Shown here one piece after another: positions 1-8,511 of a stretch of DNA of 64,000 nt. This stretch comes from Streptomyces xanthophaeus. Its GTDB lineage: Bacteria; Actinomycetota; Actinomycetes; Streptomycetales; Streptomycetaceae. Every line of letters starts with the position of its first letter. Within the stretch, counting starts at the first letter, position 1. The DNA is taken from NCBI RefSeq assembly GCF_000725805.1, contig NZ_JOFT01000033.1:17725-81724 (forward strand), written 5' to 3'. Both the position numbers and the translations under genes were made by a program. The notes below the pieces were generated by a model. The model saw only the letters and a list, made by a program, of their open reading frames with translations, did not search any database and was not told where the DNA came from.

Positions 1-2
1 CG

Positions 3-1289
3 GGCACATCGGTGACCAACTTCCCGCCGGGCATCGTCAACGGGGTGCAGCGCATCGCCCCCGACCCCGCCGCCGTCCAGGCGAAGACCGACCTCGTCAC
101 CGCCTACAACGACGCGGCGGGCCGGGGGCCCGGGACCGTGCTCGCCTCGGCCGAGATCGGCGGTCTCACGCTGGCGCCCGGCGTCTACACGGCCCCGACG
201 ACCGTGGGCATCACCGGGACGGTCACGCTCGACGGCCAGAACGACCCGGCTTCCGTCTTCATCTTCCGGATCCCGTCGACCCTGATCACGGCTCCGGCGA
301 GCGTCGTGGCCTTCATCAACGGGGCGAACGCCTGCAACGTGTTCTGGCAGGTGGGAAGCTCCGCCACCATCGACACCACCTCCCAGTTCAAGGGCAACAT
401 CCTGGCCCTGGAATCCATCACGGTGAACACCGGCGCCGTGATCGAAGGCCGCGCCCTGGCGCGCAACGGCGCGGTCACCCTGGACAACAACACGATCACG
501 AGGGCGGCCTGCGCCGTCGGTCCGCCCGGACCTCCCGGACCGACCGGCCCTCCCGGACCCACGGGTGAGCCCGGCCCGACCGGCAGCCCTGGCCCGACCG
601 GCAGCCCTGGTCCGACGGGTGCGCCCGGCCCCACCGGCGCCCCCGGTCCGACCGGCAGCCCCGGTGCTCCCGGTGCTCCCGGTGAGCCCGGCCCCACCGG
701 CGCCCCCGGCCCCACCGGTTCCGCGGGACCCGTAGGACCGGCCGGACCGGCCGGACCTGCCGGGCCCGCCGGACCTGCTGGCCCCGCTGGACCCGCTGGA
801 CCCGCCGGCCCTGCCGGGCCCAAGGGACCCCGCGGTGACAAGGGCGAGAAGGGTGACTCGGGCGATCACGACCACGATCACGACCACGGTCACGGCCACG
901 ACGGCGACGGCGACGGCGACGGCGAGCACGGTCGCGGCGACGGCCATGACGACCACGACCACGGCAAGCCCGGGCACGGCCACGACGGTCGCGACGTCCG
1001 TGACGCCCCCGACCAGGGCAAGCCCCCGTGGGCCGGCCTCCTGCCGGGCGGTCTCGACGACGCCCTCGCCGGCATGGGGCCCGGCCACGCCAAGAGCGTC
1101 AACTTCGCCCACGTGAACGCCGCCACCGACCGGCAGCCGAAGGAGGCCCCGGCCGGCCTCGCCTCGCCCGGCTCGGGCAGCGAGGCCGGCATCGCGGCCG
1201 CCGCGGCCGCGGCGCTGGCCTTCATCGGAGGGTCGGCCTTCTTCGCCATGAAGAGGACCCGCCGGGGTACGGCGACCCGACAGGACTAG
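3..1289 (+). CDS. Ice-binding-like (DUF3494) collagen-like surface protein, 5' truncated
   Basis: The reading frame is open at the window edge, so the N-terminus and signal peptide lie outside. The first ~165 residues resemble the DUF3494 beta-helix of ice-binding/adhesin proteins ([10 protein letters not shown] opening, later [17 protein letters not shown]). About 110 residues of collagen-type Gly-Xaa-Yaa repeats follow (bases ~520-840), then a 45-residue His/Asp/Gly-rich stretch that could bind metal. The C-terminus has a ~20-residue hydrophobic helix followed by an Arg/Lys tail, the layout of a sortase sorting signal. The preceding motif is LASPG, where a Streptomyces class E sortase would expect LAxTG. 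A surface structural or adhesive role is inferred. Confidence 0.8.
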   Translation, partial: GTSVTNFPPGIVNGVQRIAPDPAAVQAKTDLVTAYNDAAGRGPGTVLASAEIGGLTLAPGVYTAPTTVGITGTVTLDGQNDPASVFIFRIPSTLITAPASVVAFINGANACNVFWQVGSSATIDTTSQFKGNILALESITVNTGAVIEGRALARNGAVTLDNNTITRAACAVGPPGPPGPTGPPGPTGEPGPTGSPGPTGSPGPTGAPGPTGAPGPTGSPGAPGAPGEPGPTGAPGPTGSAGPVGPAGPAGPAGPAGPAGPAGPAGPAGPAGPKGPRGDKGEKGDSGDHDHDHDHGHGHDGDGDGDGEHGRGDGHDDHDHGKPGHGHDGRDVRDAPDQGKPPWAGLLPGGLDDALAGMGPGHAKSVNFAHVNAATDRQPKEAPAGLASPGSGSEAGIAAAAAAALAFIGGSAFFAMKRTRRGTATRQD

Positions 1290-1309
1290 CTCGCTCCCGC
1301 CCGGTCGAC

Positions 1310-1338
1310 GAGCCCCTGGACACACCGTCCAGGGGCTC
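1310..1338. terminator. Bidirectional hairpin terminator
   Basis: A perfect 12-bp stem (GAGCCCCTGGAC / GTCCAGGGGCTC) with a 5-nt loop lies between the convergent stops at 1289 and 1357. It can serve both genes. There is no strong U-tract, as is common in Streptomyces. Confidence 0.85.
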
Positions 1339-1356
1339 CGCCGGGCTCGCGGGTGT

Positions 1357-2217
1357 TCAGCCCGCGTACGCCTCGACGGCTTCCTCGATGAAATCCCGGG
1401 TACGGTCCGGGCTCAGCGCCTGGGCCTGCAAGTGCGCGTACATATCGCTGTAGCGCCGCACGTCGGATCGTTTCTCCAGATAGAGGTCGCTGGTGAACCC
1501 CTCCAGATACACCACGGTCGCATCGGCGGCGTCGGCGAACTCCAGCAGTGAGAACTGTCCCGAGACGCCCGGATGTGCACCGACACCGTGCGGGAGCACC
1601 TGCAGGGTGATGTGCGGCTGGGTGCCGAGGTGGATCAGATGGTCCAGCTGCTCGCGCATGGTCTCGGGACCGCCGACGACCCGCCGCAGCACCGATTCGT
1701 CCACCACCGCCCATAAGCGGAGCGGGTTTTCGCCCGGGGCACGAACCCGGGCCTGGCGCCGCAGCCGTACCTGGAGGCGCGTGGCGGCCTGTTCGGCGGT
1801 CGCGTGAGGGATCGTTCCTGCGATGACTGCCCGCGCGTACGCGGGAGTCTGCAGCAGGCCGGGCACCACCAGGGGCTCATAGAACCGGATCGCGGCCGCC
1901 TCGGCCTCCAGACCGATGTAGGCGCCGTACGGGATGTCGCCGTAGGCGTTCCACCAGCCCTGCTGCCCCGATTCCCTGGCCAGCTGCATCAGTTGGTCGA
2001 CGCGCCGCTGGTCCCGGAGCCCGTACAGCCCGCAGAGATCCCGCACATCGCGCGGCTTGATGAGGCGGCGGCCGTTCTCCAGCAGGCTGATCTTGGGCTG
2101 GGAGATCAGCAGGTGCGCCGCCACCTGCTGCGTCGTCAGACCGCTGACCTCCCGGAGCCGGCGCAGCTCCGCCCCCAGCCGGCGTCTGCTGACGGTGGGA
2201 TTGACAGTGACACCCAT
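1357..2217 (-). CDS. XRE-family regulator with DUF5753 domain
   Basis: 286 residues. The N-terminal helix-turn-helix spans about residues 10-65 (RLGAELRRLREVSGLTTQQV, then SQPKISLLENGRR). The rest is the DUF5753 ligand/partner domain (FYEPLVVPGLLQTPAYARAV; TLQVLPHGVGAHPG) of the Streptomyces Scr1-like family. The ATG at 2217 has GGAGGT 8-10 nt upstream; the frame stays open further 5' but without a better start. Such regulators usually sit beside a DUF397 gene. None is seen here, so this copy is an orphan. Its target is unknown. Confidence 0.88.
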   Translation of the reverse strand: MGVTVNPTVSRRRLGAELRRLREVSGLTTQQVAAHLLISQPKISLLENGRRLIKPRDVRDLCGLYGLRDQRRVDQLMQLARESGQQGWWNAYGDIPYGAYIGLEAEAAAIRFYEPLVVPGLLQTPAYARAVIAGTIPHATAEQAATRLQVRLRRQARVRAPGENPLRLWAVVDESVLRRVVGGPETMREQLDHLIHLGTQPHITLQVLPHGVGAHPGVSGQFSLLEFADAADATVVYLEGFTSDLYLEKRSDVRRYSDMYAHLQAQALSPDRTRDFIEEAVEAYAG

Positions 2218-2551
2218 GGGTCTGTTACCTCCGCTCCGAACGGCTTGTGCAGGCGAGCAGATTGCCACGGCCAGGAGCAGCCGGATCCGTCCTCGCGCCG
2301 TGTCGTGCCGCGCGGTACACCTCGGGTGGAAGACAACGGGCGAAATCGAATCCTCGCAGCTCAGACCATATGTTTGCGCGAAAGGATTCCGTACGGACAA
2401 GCCGCGGCCCGGTGCAGTTTACTCCGCAATATGCCAAGGGCCGGGGACCCTGCGGTCGAACTGGAATTCGATGCCGGTGTCCGGTCACATCCGTCGCTCC
2501 CCTTCCGTCAGGGAGGCAGAACGACAGGACGGCATGAGGAGAGAAGAAGAC
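2218..2551. other. Divergent intergenic region (334 bp)
   Basis: This separates the minus-strand XRE gene from the plus-strand SDR gene and should carry both promoters. GC is visibly lower than in the flanking genes, especially around 2330-2400. I found no convincing operator palindrome and no small gene. Confidence 0.5.
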
Positions 2552-3331
2552 ATGACCGCACCCATCCTCGTCACCGGTGGCACGGGCACGCTCGGCAAGC
2601 ACGTCGTCCCGCTCCTGCGGGCCGCCGGTCACGACGTACGCATCCTGTGCCGGACCCCGCGCGAGAACACCCCCGGCATCGAGTACTTCGCCGTCGACCT
2701 CCTCGACGGCGAGGGCATCGACCCCGCACTGGAGGGCGTCGCCACCGTGCTGCACCTCGCGGGCGGCACCAAGGGCGACGACCACGTCACCCGCAACCTC
2801 GTCGACGCCGCCCGGCGGGCCGGTGTCGGGCACCTCGTCCACATCTCCGTCATCGGCGCCGACACGATGCCCATCGGCTGGTTCAGGACCCAGCTCGACG
2901 CGGAGAAGGCCGTCACCGGCTCCGGCATCCCCTGGCCCCTGCTCCGCGCCGCCCAGTTCCACGACATCGTCCTCACCATGGGCCGGAAGATGGCCAGGAT
3001 GCCCGTCGTCCCGGCCCCCGGCGGGCTGCGGTTCCAGCCCGTCGACTCCCGCGAGGTCGCCGCCCGGCTCGTCGAACTCGCCCTCGGCCGCCCCGCCGGA
3101 CGCGTCGCCGACATCGCCGGCCCCACGGCCTACCCCCTCGGCGAGCTCCTGCGCACCTACCTCGCCGCCACCGGCAGGCGCCGCCCCCTCCTGCCCGTCC
3201 GCGTGCCCGGGAAGGCCGGCCGGGCCTACCGCGCCGGGGACAACCTCGCCCTCACCGGCGCCCTCGTCGGCGAGCGCACCTGGGAGGACTTCCTCGCCGA
3301 ACGAGTCGGCGCAGGGGCGTGCCGCCCGTAG
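2552..3331 (+). CDS. NAD(P)-binding SDR/NmrA-like protein
   Basis: 259 residues. The N-terminal dinucleotide motif VTGGTGTLGKHVV (residues ~7-19) is the atypical-SDR GxxGxxG Rossmann turn. LLRAAQFHDIV and the C-terminal layout match NmrA-like/NAD(P)H-binding proteins, often annotated as uncharacterised nucleoside-diphosphate-sugar epimerases. There is no YxxxK dyad, which fits a sensor or an atypical reductase. The ATG at 2552 follows a purine-rich ribosome site (GAGGAGAGAAGAAG); the long upstream extension of the frame is not coding-like. Substrate unknown. Confidence 0.85.
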   Translation: MTAPILVTGGTGTLGKHVVPLLRAAGHDVRILCRTPRENTPGIEYFAVDLLDGEGIDPALEGVATVLHLAGGTKGDDHVTRNLVDAARRAGVGHLVHISVIGADTMPIGWFRTQLDAEKAVTGSGIPWPLLRAAQFHDIVLTMGRKMARMPVVPAPGGLRFQPVDSREVAARLVELALGRPAGRVADIAGPTAYPLGELLRTYLAATGRRRPLLPVRVPGKAGRAYRAGDNLALTGALVGERTWEDFLAERVGAGACRP

Positions 3332-3400
3332 GTGCACGTATCGCGGGCGTATCGAAAACCGCATACGCCACGGCAACGGCGCGCCGTCTTTCATGGGGAC

Positions 3401-4135
3401 ATGAACCTCGACGCATCCCCGCCGGCACCGTCCGGCCGCACGCGCCAGGTCGTGCTCCTCGGCCTCGCAGTCCTCGCCCTGGCGGGCGGGCTGTTCGTCG
3501 TGCGGCGGCCGCTCATGATGTCCGCTCCGATGTGCATGTCCGGGCAGTGGAACGGCTGCTTCGGCACGTTCAACGGAGTGGTGCTCATGACCCTGGTCGC
3601 GCTGCCGCCGGCCCTGCTGGTGGTGTGGGCCCTGGCGCGGTGGCGGCGGGCCGCGGGCGTCCCGTCGGCGTGGCGGCTGTCGCTGGCCGAGGTGGGCATG
3701 GTCCACGGGACGGTGCCGTTCGTGTGGATGACGATGATTCCGGGCTCCGGTGCGGGCATCGTCCCCGGCCGGGTGAGCCTGGTGCCGCTGCGGGACCTGG
3801 TCACCATGGGGCCGCTGGGGACCGTCGGCAACCTGCTGGTCTTCGCGGCGCTGGGGTTCTTCGCCCCGATGCGGTGCGCTGCGCTGGCATCCCTGCCGCG
3901 GATCCTCGCGCTGGGGGCGGGCTGCTCGGTCCTGGTCGAAACCGCGCAGTACGTCCTGCGCCTGGACCGGGTGTCGTCCGTGGACGACGTACTGGTCAAC
4001 GCCGCGGGCGCCGCGCTGGCGGCGCTGGCGTCGCGCCGCTGGTGGCGCACCAGGGCGCAGGCGCCCTCGGACCGCCCTCGGACCGCGCCCGCACCCGCAC
4101 CCGCACCCGCACCCGCACCGGAACCGGCACGTTGA
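3401..4135 (+). CDS. VanZ-family membrane protein
   Basis: 244 residues with about five hydrophobic segments (first at residues ~13-31) and the VanZ signature near the end: an SVLVETAQYVL helix, then SSVDDVLVNAAGAALA. VanZ proteins lower susceptibility to teicoplanin or lipoglycopeptides in some bacteria, but most homologues are uncharacterised. The C-terminus is a low-complexity Ala-Pro tail (bases ~4088-4125). The ATG at 3401 follows a GGGG run and fits the first membrane helix better than the upstream extension. The two-component system lies 46 bp downstream, so regulation by it is possible but unproven. Confidence 0.82.
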   Translation: MNLDASPPAPSGRTRQVVLLGLAVLALAGGLFVVRRPLMMSAPMCMSGQWNGCFGTFNGVVLMTLVALPPALLVVWALARWRRAAGVPSAWRLSLAEVGMVHGTVPFVWMTMIPGSGAGIVPGRVSLVPLRDLVTMGPLGTVGNLLVFAALGFFAPMRCAALASLPRILALGAGCSVLVETAQYVLRLDRVSSVDDVLVNAAGAALAALASRRWWRTRAQAPSDRPRTAPAPAPAPAPAPEPAR

Positions 4136-4169
4136 GTCGCGTGGCCGTGTCGGCGGCGTGCGGGCTGCT

Positions 4170-4182
4170 TAGGCTTCGACCA
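4170..4182 (+). promoter_or_regulatory. Leaderless promoter -10 of the response regulator
   Basis: TAGGCT at 4170-4175 is followed by 6 nt and then the ATG at 4182. No Shine-Dalgarno sequence precedes the start. This is the classic Streptomyces leaderless arrangement, with transcription expected to begin at or next to the start codon. Confidence 0.6.
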
Positions 4183-4988
4183 TGCGCGTACTGATCGTGG
4201 AGGACGAGCCCTACCTGGCCGAAGCCGTCCGTGACGGTCTGCGGCTGGAGGCGATCGCCGCCGACATCGCCGCGGACGGTCACACCGCCCTGGAGCTGCT
4301 CGGCGTCAACTCCTACGACCTCGCGGTCCTCGACCGCGACATCCCCGGCCCCTCCGGCGACGAGGTCGCCCGGCGCATCGTCGCCTCCGGCAGCGGCATC
4401 CCGATCCTCATGCTGACCGCCGCCGACCGGATCGACGACAAGGCGTCCGGGTTCGGGCTGGGCGCCGACGACTACCTCACCAAGCCGTTCGAGCTGCGGG
4501 AGCTCGTCCTGCGGCTGAGGGCGCTCGACCGCAGGCGCGCGCACGCCCGGCCCCCGGTCCGCGAGATCGGGGGCCTGCGTCTCGACCCCTTCCGCCGGGA
4601 GGTCTTCCGCGACGGACGCTACGTCGCGCTCACCCGCAAGCAGTTCGCCGTGCTGGAGGTCCTCGTGGCCGCCGAGGGCGGGGTCGTCAGCGCCGAGACG
4701 CTGCTGGAACGGGCCTGGGACGAGAACGCCGACCCCCTCACCAACGCCGTCCGCATCACCGTCTCCGCCCTGCGCAAACGGCTCGGCGAACCCTGGGTCA
4801 TCGCCACGGTGCCCGGCGTCGGCTACCGGATCGGCACCCGTACCGACCCTGGCCCCGCCGGCCCCGGCCCCGTCGACCCCGGTCCCGCCGGCCCCGGCCC
4901 CGTCGACCCCGGTCCCGCCGGCCCCGGCCCCGTCGACCCCGGTCCCACCGACCCTGGCCCCACCGGGCCCGGCCGTACGCATGCCTAG
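4182..4988 (+). CDS. OmpR-family response regulator, CutR-like
   Basis: 268 residues. Receiver domain: acidic pocket E7/D8, phospho-acceptor D51 (LAVLDRD) and K101 (TKPF). The winged-helix DNA-binding domain spans ~130-225 (LTRKQFAVLEVL; SALRKRLGEPWVIATVPGVGYRI). Wording such as AVLDRD, GLGADDYLTKPF and RREVFRDG is close to Streptomyces CutR as I recall it. After the usual end, ~40 extra residues form a perfect 10-residue repeat PGPVDPGPAG, an unusual disordered tail. The last codons overlap the kinase start by 8 nt, so the two are co-translated. Confidence 0.92.
   Translation: MRVLIVEDEPYLAEAVRDGLRLEAIAADIAADGHTALELLGVNSYDLAVLDRDIPGPSGDEVARRIVASGSGIPILMLTAADRIDDKASGFGLGADDYLTKPFELRELVLRLRALDRRRAHARPPVREIGGLRLDPFRREVFRDGRYVALTRKQFAVLEVLVAAEGGVVSAETLLERAWDENADPLTNAVRITVSALRKRLGEPWVIATVPGVGYRIGTRTDPGPAGPGPVDPGPAGPGPVDPGPAGPGPVDPGPTDPGPTGPGRTHA
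4860..4949 (+). repeat. 30-bp coding tandem repeat, three copies
   Basis: Three nearly identical 30-bp units (4860-4889, 4890-4919, 4920-4949) encode the Pro/Gly/Asp tail of the response regulator. Copy number is likely to vary by slippage without shifting the frame. Confidence 0.9.
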
Positions 4989-6060
4989 ACGCCCGGGGCT
5001 CAGCGCCCGGCTGAAACTCACCCTCAGCTACGCCGGATTCCTCCTCCTCGCCAGCGCACTCCTGCTGGCCGTGGTGTGGATGTTCCTGCTGCGCTACGTG
5101 CCCGACAACTCCCAGGGCCTGCTCGGGATCTCGCCCAACCGCTACCTCCTCCTGCACACCTTCGTCCCCGCCGCGGCCGTGGCGCTGGCCTGCCTGCTCG
5201 TCTTCGGCCTCCTGGGGGGATGGTTCCTCGCCGGGCGGATGCTCGCGCCCCTCACACAGATCACGGACGCGGCCCGGCTGGCCGGGGACGGCTCGCTGTC
5301 CCACCGGATCCGGATGAAGGGCCGCCAGGACGAATTCCGCGAGCTCTCCGACGCGTTCGACTCGATGCTCGAACGCGTCGAGTCCCACGTCGCCGAGCAG
5401 CAGCGGTTCGCCGCGAACGCCTCCCACGAACTGCGCACCCCGCTGGCGATCTCGCGGACGCTCCTCGACGTCGCCCGCAAGGACCCCGCGCGGGACCGGG
5501 GCGAACTCGTCGAGCGCCTGTACGCCGTCAACACGCGGGCCATCGACCTCACCGAGGCCCTCCTGCTGCTCAGCCGCGGCGACCGCGGCACCTTCCGCCG
5601 CGAGGACGTCGACCTCTCCCTCCTCGCCGAGGAAGCCGCCGAGACGCTGCTCCCCCTCGCCGAACAGCGCCGGATCACCCTCGACGTCACCGGCGGGGCA
5701 GCCCCGACCGGCGGCTCCGCGGAGCTCCTGCTGCGGATGGTGACGAACCTCGTCCAGAACGCCGTCGTCCACAACCTCCCCGCCGGCGGCGTCGTGACCG
5801 TGCACACCGAGGCGTACGGGGACACGAGCGTGCTGCGGGTCGAGAACACCGGTCCCCGGCTCCCGCCGGAGCTGGTGGCGACCCTGACCGAGCCCTTCCG
5901 GCGCGGAACGGACCGCGTGCGCACCGACGAGCACGCGGGGGTCGGCCTGGGCCTGGCCATCGTGCACAGCGTCGTCCGCGCCCACGACGGGACCCTCGAA
6001 CTCCGCCCCCGCCCCGCCGGCGGCCTCCTCGTCACCGTCCGGCTCCCCGGCACGCCGTAG
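4981..6060 (+). CDS. Sensor histidine kinase
   Basis: 359 residues. Two membrane helices (~15-38 and ~60-85) flank a very short extracytoplasmic loop of ~20 residues. HAMP follows (~87-140), then the dimerisation/phosphoacceptor box SHELRTP with H149, and the HATPase domain with N box NLVQNAVVHN and G box GVGLGLAIVHSVV. The small sensor loop suggests sensing within the membrane or through a partner protein. It overlaps the response regulator by 8 nt and is its evident partner. Confidence 0.92.
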   Translation: MPRRPGLSARLKLTLSYAGFLLLASALLLAVVWMFLLRYVPDNSQGLLGISPNRYLLLHTFVPAAAVALACLLVFGLLGGWFLAGRMLAPLTQITDAARLAGDGSLSHRIRMKGRQDEFRELSDAFDSMLERVESHVAEQQRFAANASHELRTPLAISRTLLDVARKDPARDRGELVERLYAVNTRAIDLTEALLLLSRGDRGTFRREDVDLSLLAEEAAETLLPLAEQRRITLDVTGGAAPTGGSAELLLRMVTNLVQNAVVHNLPAGGVVTVHTEAYGDTSVLRVENTGPRLPPELVATLTEPFRRGTDRVRTDEHAGVGLGLAIVHSVVRAHDGTLELRPRPAGGLLVTVRLPGTP

Positions 6061-6110
6061 GCCGCACGCCGTAGGCCGCGCCCCGTAGGCCGCGCCGCCG
6101 GTCCGTCGGC

Positions 6111-7103
6111 TCACGCCGTCAGGACGATCCGCCCCCGCACGCCCGGCTCCGCGAGCCGGGCATGGGCCTCGGACGCTCGCGCCAGCGGAAAGGCCTGCGC
6201 GGTCCGCAGGGTGAGGGCGCCCTCGTCGACCAGGGTCACCAGCCGCGCCAGGTGCGCACCGTCGGCGGCCACCTCCTGCACCACCACCCGTACGCCGCGC
6301 TCCGCGGCCGGGGCGGCGTACGGGATCAGCCCGACGTAGACACCGCCGTCGCGGACGAAGGACAGCGCCGCCTCCCCCAGTACGGCCGCGTCCACGACCC
6401 CGTCCACCGGCCCGGCCGGAGCGCCGCCGCGCGGGACGAAGGCGGCCGCGCCCAGGCTGCGTACGAGCGGCTCGTCCGCCGCGTCGGCCAGGGCCGTGAC
6501 GACCAGACCGGCCCGGGCCGCGAGCTGGACCGCGAGGCCGCCGACCATCCCGGCGGCGCCGGTGACCAGCACCGAAGCGCCGACGGCGAGCTCCAGCTGC
6601 GCCACCGCGCGGGCGGCGGTCAGCCCGCTCAGCGGCAGGGCGGCCGCGGTCACCTCGTCGACGGCGACCGGCGCCGCGGCCACGGCGGAGGCGTCCAGCA
6701 CCGCGTACTGCGCATGGGTGCCGAGCGGCTTGACCGTCCCGTAGTGCAGCCCGACCACCCGCTCGCCGCGGCTCCACCCGGTGACCTCCGGGCCGACCTC
6801 GTCGATCTCCCCGGCCACGTCCCAGCCGAAGCCGATCGGCTGCCCAGCCCCGCCGAAGACGCCCGTGCGCACGGCCGCGTCGACCGGGTTGACCCCGGCG
6901 GCCCTGACCCGGACGCGGACCTGGCCCGCCGCCGGGTGCGGGACGGGGACCTCGGCCAGCTCGATCCGCTCGGGCCCGCCGAACCCGTCCACCACCACGG
7001 CCCACATCGTCGCCCCGGGCCGAGCCGCCTGCTGCGCCTGCTCTGCCTGCTCTGCCTGCTCTGCCTGCTCTGCCTGACTCGCCTGCTGCGCCTGCTCGTT
7101 CAT
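6111..7103 (-). CDS. Zinc-independent MDR (quinone oxidoreductase-like)
   Basis: 330 residues. An N-terminal GroES-like fold (VRVRVRAAGVNPVDAAVR) is followed by a Rossmann motif with the sequence VLVTGAAGMVGGLAVQLA. It lacks the structural zinc Cys cluster, so it belongs to the NADPH:quinone reductase/Zta1-like branch of MDR proteins. The first ~30 residues are a Gln/Glu/Ala repeat (AEQAEQAEQ) absent from the family. The ATG at 7103 has GGGAGAG upstream; the core fold would also fit a start at MWAVVV (~residue 33). It is divergent from a HxlR regulator, a typical redox-sensor/target pairing. Confidence 0.87.
   Translation of the reverse strand: MNEQAQQASQAEQAEQAEQAEQAQQAARPGATMWAVVVDGFGGPERIELAEVPVPHPAAGQVRVRVRAAGVNPVDAAVRTGVFGGAGQPIGFGWDVAGEIDEVGPEVTGWSRGERVVGLHYGTVKPLGTHAQYAVLDASAVAAAPVAVDEVTAAALPLSGLTAARAVAQLELAVGASVLVTGAAGMVGGLAVQLAARAGLVVTALADAADEPLVRSLGAAAFVPRGGAPAGPVDGVVDAAVLGEAALSFVRDGGVYVGLIPYAAPAAERGVRVVVQEVAADGAHLARLVTLVDEGALTLRTAQAFPLARASEAHARLAEPGVRGRIVLTA
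7042..7077 (-). repeat. 9-bp coding tandem repeat
   Basis: Four copies of a 9-bp unit (plus-strand TCTGCCTGC) encode the Ala-Glu-Gln N-terminal extension of the oxidoreductase. The last copy is imperfect. Confidence 0.85.
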
Positions 7104-7158
7104 CGTCGTGCTCTCCCGTTCCGGTCGGTTCCCTCGTTCCCGATGAGCACTAACCTAG

Positions 7159-7185
7159 GGAGAGGTACTCTCCTTTCGTAAGTAC
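7159..7185. promoter_or_regulatory. Candidate HxlR operator
   Basis: In the divergent promoter region, GGAGAG-GTA-CTCTCC (7159-7173) is a perfect inverted repeat. GTACT-N11-AGTAC (7165-7185) overlaps it. Position and symmetry suit autoregulation by the adjacent HxlR protein and control of the oxidoreductase. Confidence 0.5.
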
Positions 7186-7225
7186 GCACTCCGGGGTGCG
7201 TACCCGACCCGGAAGTGGGGCTCCC

Positions 7226-7642
7226 ATGGCCACCCGTACCGCTGCGGCCCGGCGCGAAGAGGCCCGCGCCGCCTACGACGCCTTCCTCAAGGAGTGCCCC
7301 ACCGGCCAGCTCCTGGCCCGCATCAGCGACAAGTGGGTGGGCCTGATCGTCAGTGCCCTGCGCGAGGCCGAGGACCACTGCCTGCGCTACAGCGACCTCG
7401 GCCGCAAGATCCCCGGCGTCAGCCAGAAGATGCTCACCCAGACCCTGCGCTCCCTCGAACGCGACGGCCTCGTCACCCGCACCGTCACCCCCTCGGTCCC
7501 CGTCCGCGTCGACTACCGCCTCACCGAGCTCGGCCACAGCCTCGGCTGCCTGCTCGCCTCCGTGAAGCTCTGGGCCGAGAACCACTTCGACGAGGTCAAC
7601 GCCCATCGCGAGACCTACGACGAGGCCTCCTCCGCCCCGTAA
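7226..7642 (+). CDS. HxlR-family transcriptional regulator
   Basis: 138 residues from the ATG at 7226. Hallmarks are the N-terminal Cys (KECPTGQLLARISDKWVGLIV, residues ~21-41), the recognition region RYSDLGRKIPGVSQKMLTQTLRSLERDGLV and the wing YRLTELGHSLGCLL. The Cys before the first helix is the redox- or aldehyde-sensing residue in the YodB/HypR branch. A GTG at 7196 would add 10 poorly conserved residues. Divergent from the MDR oxidoreductase, which is the likely target. Confidence 0.9.
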   Translation: MATRTAAARREEARAAYDAFLKECPTGQLLARISDKWVGLIVSALREAEDHCLRYSDLGRKIPGVSQKMLTQTLRSLERDGLVTRTVTPSVPVRVDYRLTELGHSLGCLLASVKLWAENHFDEVNAHRETYDEASSAP

Positions 7643-7683
7643 TTCGGCCGCGGCCACCACCCCCTCGATGGCATGCTGACGGG

Positions 7684-8430
7684 GTGACCGGACCCGCTAT
7701 CCACCTCACCCTCGCCCCCGAACTGCGCCTGTTCGCCCCGCCCAGCCGGCGGACCGAACGCGTACCGACGACCACCGACGGCGCCTCCAGCCTCGGCCAC
7801 GTCGTCGAATCGGCCGGCGTGCCGCTCACCGAAGTCGGCCGCCTCCTCGTCGACGGCCGGGAGGTGCCCGTCTCCTACGTGCCCCGGGACGGCCAGTCCG
7901 TCGAGGTGTTCGGCGTCGACCGGCCCCAGCAGGTCCCCGGCGCGCCACTGCGCTTCCTCCTCGACGTCCACCTCGGCACCCTCGCCCGCCGCCTGCGCCT
8001 GCTCGGCGTCGACGCCGCCTACGAGAACGAGGACATCGGCGACCCGGCCCTCGCCACCCGCTCCGCCGCCGAGCAGCGCGTGCTGCTCTCCCGCGACCGC
8101 GGACTGCTGCGCCGCCGCGAGCTGTTCGCCGGGGCCTACGTCTACAGCGACAACCCCGACGACCAGCTCCGGGACGTCCTCGGCCGCTTCGCCCCCGTCC
8201 TCGCCCCGTGGACCCGCTGCACCGCCTGCAACGGCCCGCTCCACCAGGCCGACAAGGACAGCGTCGGCGACCGCCTCGAACACGGCACGCAGCGCTCCTA
8301 CGACGTCTTCGCGCAGTGCGGCGACTGCGAACGCGTCTACTGGCGCGGCGCCCACCACGCCCGCCTGGAACGCATCGTCGACGAGGCCCTCGCCGAATTC
8401 GGCACCGTCCAGGGCGGGCGCCCGGCCTAG
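7684..8430 (+). CDS. Mut7-C RNase-domain protein with ubiquitin-like N-terminus
   Basis: 248 residues from the GTG at 7684. Residues ~1-80 form a ThiS/ubiquitin-like beta-grasp fold (LFAPPSRRTERVP; LLVDGREVPVSYV). The Mut7-C PIN-like domain begins at RFLLDVHLGTLARRLRLLG and keeps the acidic residues of DIGD and SRDRGLL. A C-terminal zinc ribbon has two CxxC pairs (CTAC, CGDC). The family is predicted to be an RNA nuclease; substrates are unknown. No good ribosome site precedes the GTG. Confidence 0.85.
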   Translation: MTGPAIHLTLAPELRLFAPPSRRTERVPTTTDGASSLGHVVESAGVPLTEVGRLLVDGREVPVSYVPRDGQSVEVFGVDRPQQVPGAPLRFLLDVHLGTLARRLRLLGVDAAYENEDIGDPALATRSAAEQRVLLSRDRGLLRRRELFAGAYVYSDNPDDQLRDVLGRFAPVLAPWTRCTACNGPLHQADKDSVGDRLEHGTQRSYDVFAQCGDCERVYWRGAHHARLERIVDEALAEFGTVQGGRPA

Positions 8431-8443
8431 AACCGGTCCCGGG

Positions 8444-8500
8444 AACGGGCCGGGGAGCCGGCCCCGGGCAGGGCCCCGGCCCCGGGCAGGGCCCCGGCCC
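8444..8500. repeat. 18-bp tandem repeat in a convergent gap
   Basis: Two perfect 18-bp copies (8462-8479, 8480-8497) of a CCCCGGGCAGGGCCCCGG unit sit next to CCGGGG/CCCCGG hairpin arms, between convergent stops at 8430 and 8512. It probably acts as a GC-rich terminator. Confidence 0.55.
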
Positions 8501-8511
8501 AGACCCCCGGT

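Noticed and set aside
7151..7160. TAACCTAGGG as half of an iron box for DmdR1.
   Set aside because: Only one half resembles the known 19-bp inverted repeat; the gene pair has a better HxlR-type operator.
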